Source of the DNA: Allomyces arbusculus
Taxonomy: Eukaryota > Blastocladiomycota > Blastocladiomycetes > Blastocladiales > Blastocladiaceae
Assembly: GCA_027604705.1 (NCBI GenBank)
Contig: JADHYV010000053.1
Location: 5,344 to 69,343 of the forward strand
Reading direction: 5' to 3'
DNA: 64,000 nt
Shown: positions 1-10,358 of the stretch, in pieces
Layout: each line of letters begins with the position of its first letter
Numbering within the stretch: position 1 is the stretch's first letter
Notes under the pieces: generated by a model
The model's database searches: none
The model's input: only the letters and a program-made list of their open reading frames with translations
Told to the model about the DNA's origin: nothing
Translations under genes and position numbers: made by a program

Positions 1-105
1 CCAGTCGGGCACGCACATCCGGCAGAAGCCCGACGCGTCGCTGGCGCTGTTGGCCTTGTTGGCGCCCCAGTCGGGCACGCACATCCGGCAGAAGCCCGAC
101 ACGTC
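1..105 (-). repeat. 66-bp tandem repeat inside GRDP-like gene
   Basis: A 34-base block at 1-34 recurs at 67-100, giving a 66-bp (22-residue) in-frame period that encodes copies of GFCRMCVPDWGANKANSAS. Each unit carries a CxxC pair. The array reaches the left edge, so the copy number is unknown. Confidence 0.8.
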
Positions 106-2040
106 GGCGTCCGGGGTCATGGCTGCTGCCTCGGAACCACCACGGTAAGAACGGCAGTCGGCATGCTGGGTCGTATGGGCGGCGTGCGCGACATGGTTAA
201 TGAGTGCGGTCTCAGTCGCCTGGTACTTGGCACCGTCCGCACACGGCAGGCGCAAATTGAAGTAGTCCTCGCCAAAATCGTGCATCCATAGCTCAGCCGT
301 CTCCTTGGCGCCATCAGCAATGACCGCCTTCGTCTCGGCATCGTCGGAATCGTCGTGGTTCAAGATGCAGCCCATGAGGGCGCACCCGTGCATGCCGTAG
401 ACGAGTGGCGACAGCTGGTGCGTATGCCACGCCAGATCAATCTCCGGAGTTGGGACAATGGACGTGCCCGGGTGTGCGACAATCATGGCCAGGAACTTGG
501 GGTACTGGACGAGCGCCTTCGTGTGGAAATGGTACACGCCACCCATGCCCGACTGCACAGTGCGCGCAATATTGGCGGAGAATCGGCGCTGGCGACGCAC
601 AGCACGGACCATGTCCATGGCCCACGGGCCAGTCGTCACATCCTGGTGCGCGTGGATGACCATGGCAAAGCGGCGGCGGTTACCGGGCAGGTTCAGCGAG
701 CCGGCAGAGGCCTTCATGATTGGGACCATGATCATATTCTCCACGTCAGCCCACGTCGCGAGCTGCGGCAGCGCTGCGCCATATTTAGCCCATTCGCCCT
801 GATCGAAGAGCATCGCGAGATCGGCCATGTTGCCGGAGTGCATGGGCATGGGCTGGCGCGTCTTGGGGTGTGACTGCGTCCCGGCAATACGCGCGAGCGG
901 CGCGTTCATGACCATCGTCAAGAAACGGCACACAGCCATGTGCTCGGCCGTGAAGTTGCATGCGCACGACATGCACTCGTGCGCCCTGCCGTGTAGGCGC
1001 AGCGCCGCGTACTCGGCCACCGACAGCACGAGCTCCGACTTGCACAACGGGCACGAAACGCGGCCGACAGCCTTCGTCTCGTCCACGTCGGCGGGCGTGA
1101 AGCTGTAGGGCATGTTGGCGGGCAGGTACTTGGCCCAGAACGCACGGCCGGTCTCCAAGTCGTCCTTGCTGCCGCCCGAGGCGGCCTTGGCCTATTATCG
1201 TGCCGAGAGCATCTGGGCATCAGATGATAATCGGAAAACAAAGAGAACAACGCTAGCCAAGATATGGGCTAATTCAAGTGCGTACCAGGCGCACCAGCGG
1301 CAGCGACAAGCCAACAAACGTGGGACCATAGCGACGCGTCATGTCGTCCGCAAAGCGGAGAGGACTCAGCTATGGAAGATACGCCAGGATTTCGTTGCAA
1401 GAGCGAAACGAACCAACCGAAAGTATCAGCGCTTGTTCTTTACAAGCAAGAGAGCCAAGAAAAATCAAGTGAGCACGGTTTTCTTACCATGTGCGAGTGC
1501 AAAAACATGGCCACATCCATGGGCGGCAGCGGCAGGGCGTCGACCAGCGCCTTGTCCTTGATGGCAGCCTTAGCCACCGCGTCGAGGTACGCGATGTAGC
1601 GCGTTTCCGCGGCGCACAGGAACGCACTTCGCAACGATGAAACGGGAATGGGGACGCGTTGAGACATTGTCAGCAATGCCCACTGCTCCCAAATCTTTTG
1701 CGGTGACCATGGGGAAACGACGACACAACACGTACAGATCTTTTGCCTCGTTGTCGCCATCACGCAATTGATGGTGGAAATGCGAGAGCAGCAACGTGTG
1801 GGCGAGCAGCAAATCGCGCGACACGAACTCGGCCGTCTTGGTGCCAATCACATCGACGAGCTTGTAAAGCGCGTCCTTGCTGACCTCGTCGCCATTCTTG
1901 CCGGCTTTCAGCTCAGCGGCATGCGAGGCAAGAGCTTCGTCCTTGAGAGCAGCAGCAGCGTCGACGGTGGTGCGAGAGTCGTCGGCCAAAGTTGGCACAA
2001 GATCCACGGGAACAGCGGAGGCAACGGCCGCGGTGGACAT
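1..2040 (-). CDS. GRDP-like (DUF1399) protein, C-terminus off left edge
   Basis: Member of the glycine-rich-domain-protein-like family (PF07173), whose molecular function is unsettled. The model has four exons: 2040-1732, 1682-1488, 1369-1286 and 1191 to beyond 1. The donors at 1487 (GTAAGA) and 1285 (GTACGC) are clear; the first donor (GTGTTG at 1731) is weak and was chosen because it keeps the frame. Family signatures are PPMDVAMFLHSHMV joined by splicing to LSPLRFADD, and later PTPEIDLAWHTHQLSP, which is the diagnostic WHTHQ motif. Two CxxC pairs (near 1010-1050 and 960-975) resemble a small zinc site. The C-terminal part carries a tandem Cys-containing repeat and continues off the window. 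The start at 2040 begins MSTAAVASAV, with an ATAAATA box upstream. The family call is fairly sure; the first intron is less sure. Confidence 0.8.
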
Positions 2041-2108
2041 GGTTGGTTGATTGGCTTGACGAGCAGAACAGGTTCTGTTGAGGCCGAGCAGGCGCTCCCC
2101 GGCGCTCC

Positions 2109-2120
2109 CTATTTATTTAT
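2109..2120 (-). promoter_or_regulatory. TATA-like element of GRDP-like gene
   Basis: On the minus strand the bases read ATAAATAAATAG, about 70-80 nt upstream of the start at 2040. Other genes in this window have TATA-like boxes at similar distances. Confidence 0.45.
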
Positions 2121-3886
2121 CCAGGTCGCACACCAGCAGGGAGAACGGGACGGTGATCATTCGTGAAGTGCCAGGCAGGTAGCTGAGACCATGGAAGCAT
2201 TGGCCAGTTCTTCCACGCTTCGATGGCCGCAGCGTGATCACGCAACAGTCACGCATTTCGTACGCGAGACGGGCTGGCAGCCGAGATTAAGACTTGTGGC
2301 ACGTCGCTCGGCCGGTGCTCTGCGCGTCGTGCTGGCTTTGCGGTTCTGTTCACCAGCGCGGACCGACCCCTTGCTTGGCGTCGCGCCATCATGCCTTTCA
2401 TCCTGTCGTTTGCCGCTTTGCTTTTGTTCTTCGTGCTCTTGGTTTTTTCTCACAATGTGGCACGCGAACCAGCGTCTGCTGCTACCGTGCGCACGCGGAC
2501 TGGCCGCTGGACGCCATAGCGCGGCAAATACCGCGTTGGCGAGTCAGTGGGCCGACACGGCCTCCCTGGTTGCTGTTCATTCATATATTGACAGCGGCCC
2601 CGCCCCTTGAGATTCCTTGCTCACATCGTGGAATCTCAAGGTACAAGTCGACTGCCTCCCTAGCGGCCATTTCTGCTATCATTATATCCGAACTGAATAA
2701 AGGCTCGCATCGTGGAGTTGAGGGCATTACTTTTGTATGCCCGGGCGATGGGTTTGCCCAACTCGTCGTATTCATGAAAGCCAAACCTCATGGCTGATAT
2801 GTTGATGATTTCCACGCTCATGCACATGCGTGATCTAGAGTTCTGTTGCTGAGTATATTTGCTGAGTCCATTTGCTGCCACCACAATGCTGATGGCGAGT
2901 GTTTGAGAAACGGCAAATATTGGCAGATTCTTCCATATTGTTTTGGCGCCGCCGTGACAGCATGGCTGCTGTCTAGGTGCCACTGTCAGTAACATACGTC
3001 TGACTCCGTTGTCGGTTACCTATGGTCTTCTTCAGCGTGGTCGCCAACGCGAACAATTTGTTATGCCATAAACTGACTGTGCTGTCAAAGTCTGACGTTC
3101 CATTCCTGGTTTCCGTGCTTTCACACCAACTCTCAGTCGCCACGGTAGTAAGCAACGGTTTGAGAGAGCACGTTGGTTGTCGATTGCGTCAGCCTGTATG
3201 TCAAGTCGAGAACGCAAGACTGTTAACAACAACCGACTGGACTCGGCGGTTGGTCCAGAATGCGACACTGAGCCCTTCCACCTAACCAACCCGGCAAATT
3301 CGATAGATAAGCATCACGGACAATGTACGCAATGCGTTGGCGCTCTGATAGCCATGCATTCCAAGCGGCGAGGGAATGACGAGTGCGACTTGCACACTCC
3401 ACAACAATCTCACTACGGCTCATGGTGGCGACCGCATGGCCGACATTGACACCGGCGGTCCAGACACGGCGGACAGGGATGCGGTGGGTGCGGCGGCGGT
3501 AGATCGGCGAAATAGTGGCATCAAGCGCACCCATGTCTGACTGCGACTGGCTCCGCTCCTTGTGGAGCTGGAGCGACGGTGCATTAGCTCTCTTCCGACT
3601 GCAGGGAAGTGAGACCCATTCACGGCAGCCAGTAGCAACTCCCTCCACCCAATGAGCATTCTTTCGCTTCATGACCCGTCATTCACGTTTGACTGATGCT
3701 TAATTCACTTCTGTGCACTGCTGAGCCGCGTAATATCGGCTCAATCGACTGCGAGGACAACGCAGGGCACTGGTCGCGGGGAGCGCAAAGGAAATTTTGT
3801 GTTTCGCGAGGTGCCCTGGCGCAATCACCCAGAAACGTCAAAATTTTACACACCGGCGACAAATATGAGCAAGAAAATCAACAAAT
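2121..3886. other. intergenic region, no supported gene
   Basis: About 1.8 kb between the divergently positioned 5' end of the GRDP-like gene and the 3' end of SPB4. Several open frames exist on both strands (for example 3223-3672 minus), but none shows a domain, the GC3 bias of its neighbours, or plausible splice structure. The only structured element seen is the hairpin at 2605-2641. Confidence 0.5.
2605..2641. repeat. perfect 12-bp inverted repeat (hairpin)
   Basis: CCTTGAGATTCC at 2605-2616 is followed by a 13-nt loop and its exact reverse complement at 2630-2641. No target-site duplication was seen at its edges, so it is not called as a transposon. Its role is unknown. Confidence 0.6.
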
Positions 3887-6292
3887 TCAAGACGACTCGT
3901 CCGACGACGCATCGCTCTCCGCCGCGGCAAAATCAAACGACATGGTCATGGGTCCGCTGCCCTTCTTCTGCTGCTTGGCCTTGCGCTGAGCGCGCTTTTC
4001 CCGCTGCAGCTCCGCATAGTCGTCAGTCATGTCCACATCGCTATCACTGTCGCTGCTATCCGAACCCGCGTCCTTGCCCGCTGTCATGGTGGCCGCCGCA
4101 CCCGACGCGGCCACCGCGAGCTTCTTGCTCTTGGCCGTGAAAAACTCCTTGCCCTGCGCCTTGAGCTGCTCAATCGCGGCCTTGCGCTTTTCCTTCTTCT
4201 CGCGGCGCTCGAGCCGCTTCTGCTTCTTCTCCTTTTGCTCCGACCAGGCCTCGGCGAGCGACCGCTTCTTCTTGTCGCGCTTCTTATTGTCGGCCGCAGC
4301 CGTCAACGCGGCCAAGGCCGCCTCCTCGGCCTTTTTCGCGATCCGGTCGAGCCGCGCCTTTTCGCGCACCTTGTCCTTGTAGGCGATCTTGTTCGCATCA
4401 ACCGCGAGCGCGGCCTCGTACTGCGCGAGCTGCTCGACAATCTCCGGATTGCGCTTGATTTCCGGCATGTTCGGCACCTTGACGAGCGCAAACTGTCGCA
4501 CGAGCGCGACCAAGTCGAGTTTCTTGAGCTGAAAGATGTAGGACAGCTCATGCGCGGTATACGACCGCACGTAGGACGTGAATGCCAAGATCGACTTGTC
4601 GAGCAAGTCGCGGTCGCCCTGGATCGCAGCCACGAGCTCCGCGTGCAGTGCATCCTGGTCGGACACGGCAAATGCGTCCTTGCCCTTGGCCTTGGCGGCC
4701 TTGGACTTGCGCGCGGCCGTGGTCCCTGGCTCGCCCCACGCCCAGTCGGTGACTGGCTGCACGTTCACCTTGCGCACGTGCATGAACTCGATATACGCGT
4801 CCTCGTTCTCCGTCAAGAACACGACGGCCTTCCCCGAGCGGCCGGCACGTCCGGCGCGGCCACACCGGTGCGCAAACATTTTCGGGTCGGTCGGCGGATC
4901 GTACTGAATCACGAGATCGACGTTCGGAATATCGAGCCCTCGCGCAGCCACATCCGTCGTGATCAAAACCGCATGGTCGGTACTCGGGTCAACAAACGCC
5001 TGGAACACGGCCGCGCGCCGTTTCGCCGTCTGCTGCCCGTGCAACGAATGCCACGGCACGTCCTTGGCAGCGGCAATCGTCGCGAGCGCCTTGTACCAGT
5101 ACTCGACCTGCTTGCACGTCGCCATGTAGACGATCACTTTCCGCCCTTGGCCCCACCGGCGCACGCACGCGAGCAACCATGCGAGTTTGGTGGCCTCAGT
5201 CACGACGATCGCGCCGATATCCAGCGACTGCGGAGTCCTCCAGATAGCGCCCGACGCCGCATGCTCGACCTTGACCGCGATCCGCACGGGGTTGCGCAGC
5301 CCGGTGCGCACGAGCTCGCCAAGCGCGTCGGTCATGGTCGCAGAAAACAGGCCCGTGCGGCGCTGTTTCGGCAAATAACCCAAGATATTCGCGAGCGCCT
5401 GCTTGAACCCGAGGTCCAAGAGCCGGTCAGCCTCGTCGAGAATCACGGCATCGCATTCCTTGACATTCACGAGGGCTGCGTTGGCGGACGCGCCCGCGGT
5501 GCGGTGACCGATGCCACGTTTTAGCACTTCTTCGAGCCGCCCGGGCGTGGCGACGACAATGTGCGCGCCGTATTGCTTGAAGTGCGCGAGATCGTCTTCG
5601 AGGGTCGAGGTCGCGCCGCCGACGAAGAGCGCGTGCGTGAGCTGCGATTTCTTCTTTTTGGGTGCCGGGTCGGAGGTGGTCGCGTCGGTTGCGGCGGCAG
5701 CGGGTGCAGCGTCCACGTCGGCGTCGCCGTTCGTGTCGTCATCGGCGTCGGCGTCCGGGTCGGTGCCGTGCGGGCGGTAGTTGGTCGGCGAGTTGGGCAA
5801 GAATTGGCGCAGGACCGAGTAGATTTGGATAGCGAGTTCCCTGTCCGCACACTCATCGCGTCAGTTTCCCATCCGCTTCCGCTGTTACGACCAAGATATC
5901 CATACCGTGTTGGACTGATGATAATCGCGCCAATTTGGTTCTTGCGCAGCGGCTCCGACTTCATTTTACGCAGCATCATTTCAATCACGGGGATCACAAA
6001 CGCGAGCGTCTTGCCCGAGCCCGTAATGGCCTCGACGACCACGTCCTTGGATTTCAGGAATAATGGGATCGTTTGCGACTGCACGGGCGTCATTTGCGTG
6101 AACCCGAGCCGCTCGACCACATCGATTCTGGATCAACGGATGCGCGCGTGTGTCCAGGCATCATTGCTCGTCAGTTGGCGGGTACAGGCAATTTCCTGGA
6201 TTGGGGTGTTGAGATCCTTACACGAGCGGCGAGAGCGCGGGCGTGACATTGCGCCAGCTGCCGGCGGCAGGCAGCGGTAGTGCTGTGGTCAT
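3887..6292 (-). CDS. SPB4: ATP-dependent rRNA helicase Spb4 (DDX55), DEAD-box
   Basis: Nucleolar DEAD-box RNA helicase acting in 60S subunit and 27S pre-rRNA maturation. Three exons: 6292-6222, 6127-5906 and 5840-3887, giving about 748 residues. Splicing joins SPLV to IDVVERLGF and SPT to RELAIQI, restoring the Q-motif region ([12 protein letters not shown]), motif I (TGSGKT), Ia and GG. The last exon carries motif Ib (TPGRL), motif II (DEAD), motif III (SAT), motif V ([10 protein letters not shown]) and motif VI ([10 protein letters not shown]). The segment [20 protein letters not shown] is the Spb4/DDX55 signature that separates it from other DEAD-box clades. An Asp/Ala-rich insertion lies in domain 1 (about 5660-5790), and a Lys-rich coiled coil plus an acidic tail follow the C-terminal extension. 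The first exon encodes the expected W-x-x-L style N-terminus. Confidence 0.93.
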
Positions 6293-6565
6293 GGTGGGAT
6301 TGCTGATACTTGTCGTCTCCGCGAGCCCAGCCCAGGTTGGCCAGAATGATGGTTGATCACGACGGGCGCGCGTGCGGTGAGCAGGTTGTTGACAGCATCA
6401 GGTGTACTCACCTGTATGGTTGCGAGGCAAAACGCGGTCGACCAGGTCCGTCGCCAACTGATTTGCTCAATGCAACTGCCATTGGTCACCGCCGTACATT
6501 CCACAGCGCAACCCGGACCGGCGCTCGCGAATACCCGCTGCAAAATCGATATTCAAGCGGACAAC
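6293..6565. promoter_or_regulatory. divergent intergenic region between SPB4 and C2H2 gene
   Basis: A 273-bp gap separates two divergent start codons and must hold both promoters. No clear TATA box was found. The upstream sequence is open in frame with the C2H2 gene back to 6353, so a longer N-terminus of that protein cannot be fully excluded. Confidence 0.4.
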
Positions 6566-7761
6566 ATGAACTGGCAACCGACGCTGCCGCCGGGCGTCTA
6601 CGCGCCGGGCGTCCCGCCCCCGCGACCGGCTCCACCACCCCCAACGACCACTTCAACCACAAATGGCCCGACCGACGACGCCCACATGACCGACGACGAG
6701 CACGCCGGCGGCAACAGCAGCACCAGCGCGCGCGCGCCTGCCGCTTCCGTGACCACCACGTCGCACGACTACGATACCGAGGACGACGACGCCATGACGG
6801 GCAGCGGCCTGCACGTCTCGTCTCCTCCGGCTCCCGCCGCACGAGCTATTCACAACGACGACGACGCCTCGATGCCACCCGCGCCGGCGCGCGTCGGTGC
6901 CGACTTTATCTGCCAGTGGCGCGGCTGCGGTCTGAAATTCGACGACATGGCCCCGCTCGTGCAACATTTGCTCGACTCGCATATTGGGTACAAGAAGGGC
7001 GAGTACATGTGCGAGTGGGCCGGGTGCACGCGCAAGGGCATGTCGCAGGCGTCAAGGTTCAGCTTGATTGTGCACATGTACGTCGTTGATTGGCGGAAAC
7101 GAGGTGTGCAGGCGTGCCGTTGGAGCTCACAACTGGAGCCATCGACGTTTCGTGTAGGCGTGGCCACACGGGCGAAAAGCCCTTTGACTGTCCAATTCCC
7201 GAATGCGACCGGTCGTTCCCGCGGTCCGACGCGCTCTCCAAGCACATCAAGGTGCACCACGCCGAACACCAGCTGATCGATGGCGAATGGCGCGATCTAC
7301 CGCCGATCTTGCCGAAACCTGCCGCACCTGACCCGAATGCATCATCATCATCCACGACGCGCGCGTCCAAGCGGCTGCGGTCCTCGTCGCGCCGCGTGAC
7401 CGCACGGTCTGCGCCCGTCATTGACGATGGAGACGCGACCGCATCTGAAGAGGACGAGCCGAGCGACGACGAGACCGAGGACGCGGCACTCGCGGCTCTG
7501 CCGGATTTGGCAGCGAAAGTGGCCGCGCTCAGGGGCAGGTACCAGTACGAGAAGCAGCGGCGCACCGTGCACCAGGCTGAGCTGGACGCGGTCGTACGCG
7601 AACTCCATGGGCTGCAGGCGGCCAAGGACGCACTGTTGGATCGGTTGATTGGGATGGGGTTTGGAAGGGGGGTTGCGCCGGTATCGGGCGTATCAGTGCC
7701 CGTGGAGGGGGGTAGTAGTAGGGGGAGGGAGAGGGGACCGGCAAGGACAAATGAAAATTAA
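6566..7761 (+). CDS. C2H2 zinc-finger protein (Iec1-like finger set)
   Basis: Likely nuclear DNA- or chromatin-binding protein. Exons 6566-7077 and 7158-7761; the 80-nt intron (GTACGT...TAG) lies between the His residues of finger 2, so splicing restores VHM-RGHTGEKPFDC. Finger 1 is FICQWRGCGLKFDDMAPLVQ with HLLDSH. Finger 2 has C-x4-C in YMCEWAGC and the SRFSLIVHM helix. Finger 3 is FDCPIPECDRSFPRSDALSK with HIKVHH. The arrangement 'CxWxxCxRKGxxQxSRF...HTGEKPFxCPxPECxxSFxRSDAL' is typical of fungal proteins such as the INO80-associated S. pombe Iec1; that link is from memory and tentative. The N-terminus is Pro/acidic low complexity and the C-terminus has an acidic stretch and a predicted coiled coil. 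Start chosen at MNWQPTLPPG because upstream codons have no family features. Confidence 0.8.
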
Positions 7762-8342
7762 TGCGTGTTTATTTGCTCGAGGATTGTCGCAATGGCGTGG
7801 CTCTGTCTCCCCCATAATCTTTACCGTTGTTACTCGAACCCTGTCCACTTTTTGACAAATCGACGGCAGCGGACTGAGGGCGGCGGCGTGAAGCTTTCAA
7901 CGTCGAGATCCAAGTCGACCATACACAAAAAGCGTGCCGAGTGTCGACCTCACGCTGTTGCTGTTCGGTGGAGAGTATCAAACAACGATCAGGCAGCTGG
8001 CGACATGTAAACCTGACCGCTCGTTTGTCGTGCCGGCGTATCGAGAGAGCGCGCGAGCGACTTTCGGCAACCCCAATACATTGCATGACGCGGAAATTCG
8101 TGCCGAGCAACCAGACACTGCAATGGCGTCGAATGCGTCAACCTTGAGGCTATCAAACTTCAGACCAAGAGATGCTGAACTGCAAAATGCGACTTCAATG
8201 GAGTGAAAGATGTACAGTTGCGGACCCTTCCGGTGGAAAACCTCGAATCTCACACCAACAAAACAATGTGCAACAACGCTCGTCCCTACTCATCGCCTTT
8301 GCACGATCTCCATGATCGCGCTGCGCGTCGTGTTGACGATGC
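7762..8342. other. intergenic region between convergent 3' ends
   Basis: About 580 bp between the 3' ends of the C2H2 gene and the Gln-rich gene. No domain-bearing frame or RNA gene was recognised. Confidence 0.4.
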
Positions 8343-8899
8343 TTAGAGGCACCCACCGCGGCTGTGGTCAATCATCTGCGACTGCTCCTGGTGCTGCGCC
8401 TGGTAGCCGCCGTCAGTGTTCCACTGCGACTGGCTCTGCGACTGGGCCTGGAACGCGTCGCCACCGTGACCGTGGTCGTACTGCGTCTGCGACTGCGCCT
8501 GCCTCGCCGCCATGGCCCCACTGCGACTGCAATTGCGCCTGCGACTGGAACGCGTCGCCGCCCTGGTTGTACTGCGCCTGGCTCTCGTAACGCGTCAGGA
8601 AAATGTGGATGGTGAGTGCGTACAGTCGCGAATGGGTCAGGAGAGCGCATCAAAGCGATGCGTACCTGCCCCTGGAACTGATCGACCGAGTTATTTCCAG
8701 TGTGGCCCGACTGGCACTGCTCCTGGCTCCGCGCCTGGGGCCACGCATCGCCTGAACCCCACTGCGACTGCGACTGGCCTTGGTACTGCACTCCGCCGTC
8801 ACCCGACTGGGACTGCGACTGGCCCTGGTGCTGCGCAGCATCATAGCCGGACTGGTACTGCGACTGCGACTGCGACTGCGATTGGGCGGCGTGCGACAT
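8343..8899 (-). CDS. Gln/Ser-rich low-complexity protein, with a frame switch
   Basis: Unknown function. Exon 1 (8899 to about 8666) encodes MSHAAQSQSQSQSQYQSGYD and further QSQSQ/GGD repeats; donor GTACGC follows GQ. Exon 2 starts near 8592 and reads SQAQYNQGGDAFQSQAQLQS. Around 8505-8515 the Gln-rich reading jumps to a neighbouring frame, which continues with QAQSQTQYDHGHGGDAFQ and ends with stop 8343-8345. The unshifted frame would instead end at 8413-8415 with an Arg/Pro-rich tail. No intron of plausible size fits, so a 1-nt indel (real or a sequence error) is likely. The repeats resemble those of prion-like or surface low-complexity proteins, but no homologue is recognised. The start is supported by a TATA box 80 nt upstream. 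Confidence 0.55.
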
Positions 8900-8978
8900 G
8901 GCGAGGTAGTTGGTTGGTGAGGTTGGCGTGCAATGAATGCGATGCGACGTGGATCGGTGAGGGAGCGGCGCGCGCTGG

Positions 8979-8986
8979 TATTTATA
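8979..8986 (-). promoter_or_regulatory. TATA box of Gln-rich gene
   Basis: TATAAATA on the minus strand, 80 nt upstream of the start codon at 8899. Confidence 0.6.
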
Positions 8987-10358
8987 CTGGGCGGGGGTGG
9001 AGCGGGTTGGTCGATACAAAGTGCGGAACAGGTCTGATCATTGGGGGTAGTGGCTGGTCCGCAGCGCCCATTACACTGCAGCAGATCAGCAGCAGTGAGC
9101 CCAGCGTGCCGCCATGTTATACACTCACCGACGCGATCTGGAGACGCTTCGTTTTCGCTGCGAGCAGATTTGCTGCTGGCGTTGGGACCACCGGAGGGTG
9201 CGCGCCAGTGCGTTGCATGCGCGACTGATGCGTTTCGGCGGCCGCGGATTGGTTTGCTGCCGCGCGTTTGTGCCGCGGTTCTGGCCAGTGGCGATCAGTG
9301 CACCGTCGTTTGCCTCGGTTACAAAAAAGGGGTTCCGGCTTCCAACATAGAGGAGAGAACAGAGCTGTTAACGTCCTGCCAGCATCCAGGCGCAATGCTT
9401 TTGACGGAGGAACCGGACGTGTCCGGCCAGACGTTAACAGCTCTGGGAGAGAATCATGCATGAAAAAGCACGAAAAGGGAAAAGAAACGGAAACGGAAGC
9501 GGATGCGTGGCACGTTTGAGCATGAGCGACCTGGATTGCATCCAACTGGCAGGCCTGGCACCTTCAGCGCGAAAGAGAAGCCAGACAAGATTGAAGTGCG
9601 CCATCCAGATGAGCAAATAGCGCAGAGCGCGCGCTACATGATTGTGATTACGCTGCCAACAACTCTTGACAAGTTCGTGCACCTTGAACCAACGAAAAAT
9701 TGACCAGTTGTTATTTGGTTGGATCTGTTGAGCATTTGCCAGCTCTTGGCCTCACCATTGAGAAGTGCACCTGACCGCTTCTCTTACAAGGCATGAGCTC
9801 CAAGCGATCCAGAGAGAGATGGTATCTTCACAATTGCCCCAGTGACCCAATTCTGGCTGTGTGGACTCCCCTTGCTCACTCAAGCAGGGAGACTCCACAC
9901 CTCACACTGTACGACGACGAGTCGTGTAGCGCCAGAGTTGAAGGGTACTGGAGGTTGATCGTCCCTGTGACCACTTATTGGATGCATTTCAAGGCGGACG
10001 TGCTCACCTAAGTGAAGGCGTGCGAGCAGGCAAAAGTGGCTCGAGGGATTGATGCGAGACACTGCGAGACGTGGCTGGTTCTCAAGATGGTGAGGAGTGA
10101 CGTGGCCTCAGGGGCATCGATCGCGTCGCCTTGTCGTGCAGGCAACGAAGCGAAGAACCGCTCTCGTCGCGCGCACGGTACCATGCGGTGCCCCCGCGGT
10201 TGTCGCCGAAGTACCGCTCAAGACAGGCGGTGTGCTCGAAAACAGCGTCGGATCAATTGGTCAAAGACGATACAATGATGGAAGAGACACCGGCTATCCC
10301 AACTCTAGATGCCTGCGATGGCCGCAATGGACGGCTTGCTATTTACAAAATGCAGGCC
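8987..10358. other. intergenic region containing a MITE
   Basis: No convincing gene was found. Open frames on both strands lack domains and host-like codon bias. The only recognisable object is the 86-bp inverted-repeat element at 9360-9445. A weaker imperfect inverted repeat occurs near 9858-9903. Confidence 0.5.
9360..9445. mobile_element. 86-bp hAT-type MITE with 8-bp target duplication
   Basis: Both ends are a perfect 16-bp terminal inverted repeat, CAGAGCTGTTAACGTC at 9360-9375 and its reverse complement at 9430-9445. The element is flanked by direct repeats GGAGAGAA at 9352-9359 and 9446-9453. An 8-bp target duplication and CAG...CTG ends are hallmarks of the hAT superfamily. The interior is non-coding and includes the palindrome CCGGACGTGTCCGG. 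The perfect TIRs and target duplication suggest a fairly recent, non-autonomous insertion mobilised by a transposase encoded elsewhere. Confidence 0.85.

Noticed and set aside
3223-3672. 149-codon minus-strand frame in the 2-3.9 kb intergenic region
   Set aside because: No domain, no host-like third-position bias, no splice partners.
4235-5524. Long plus-strand open frame (429 codons) across SPB4
   Set aside because: Antisense to the conserved helicase exon. It is open only because of high GC and shows no domain.
9858-9903. Imperfect inverted repeat GTGTGGACTCC / GGAGACTCCACAC
   Set aside because: The stem has mismatches and there is no flanking duplication, so it was not called as a mobile element.
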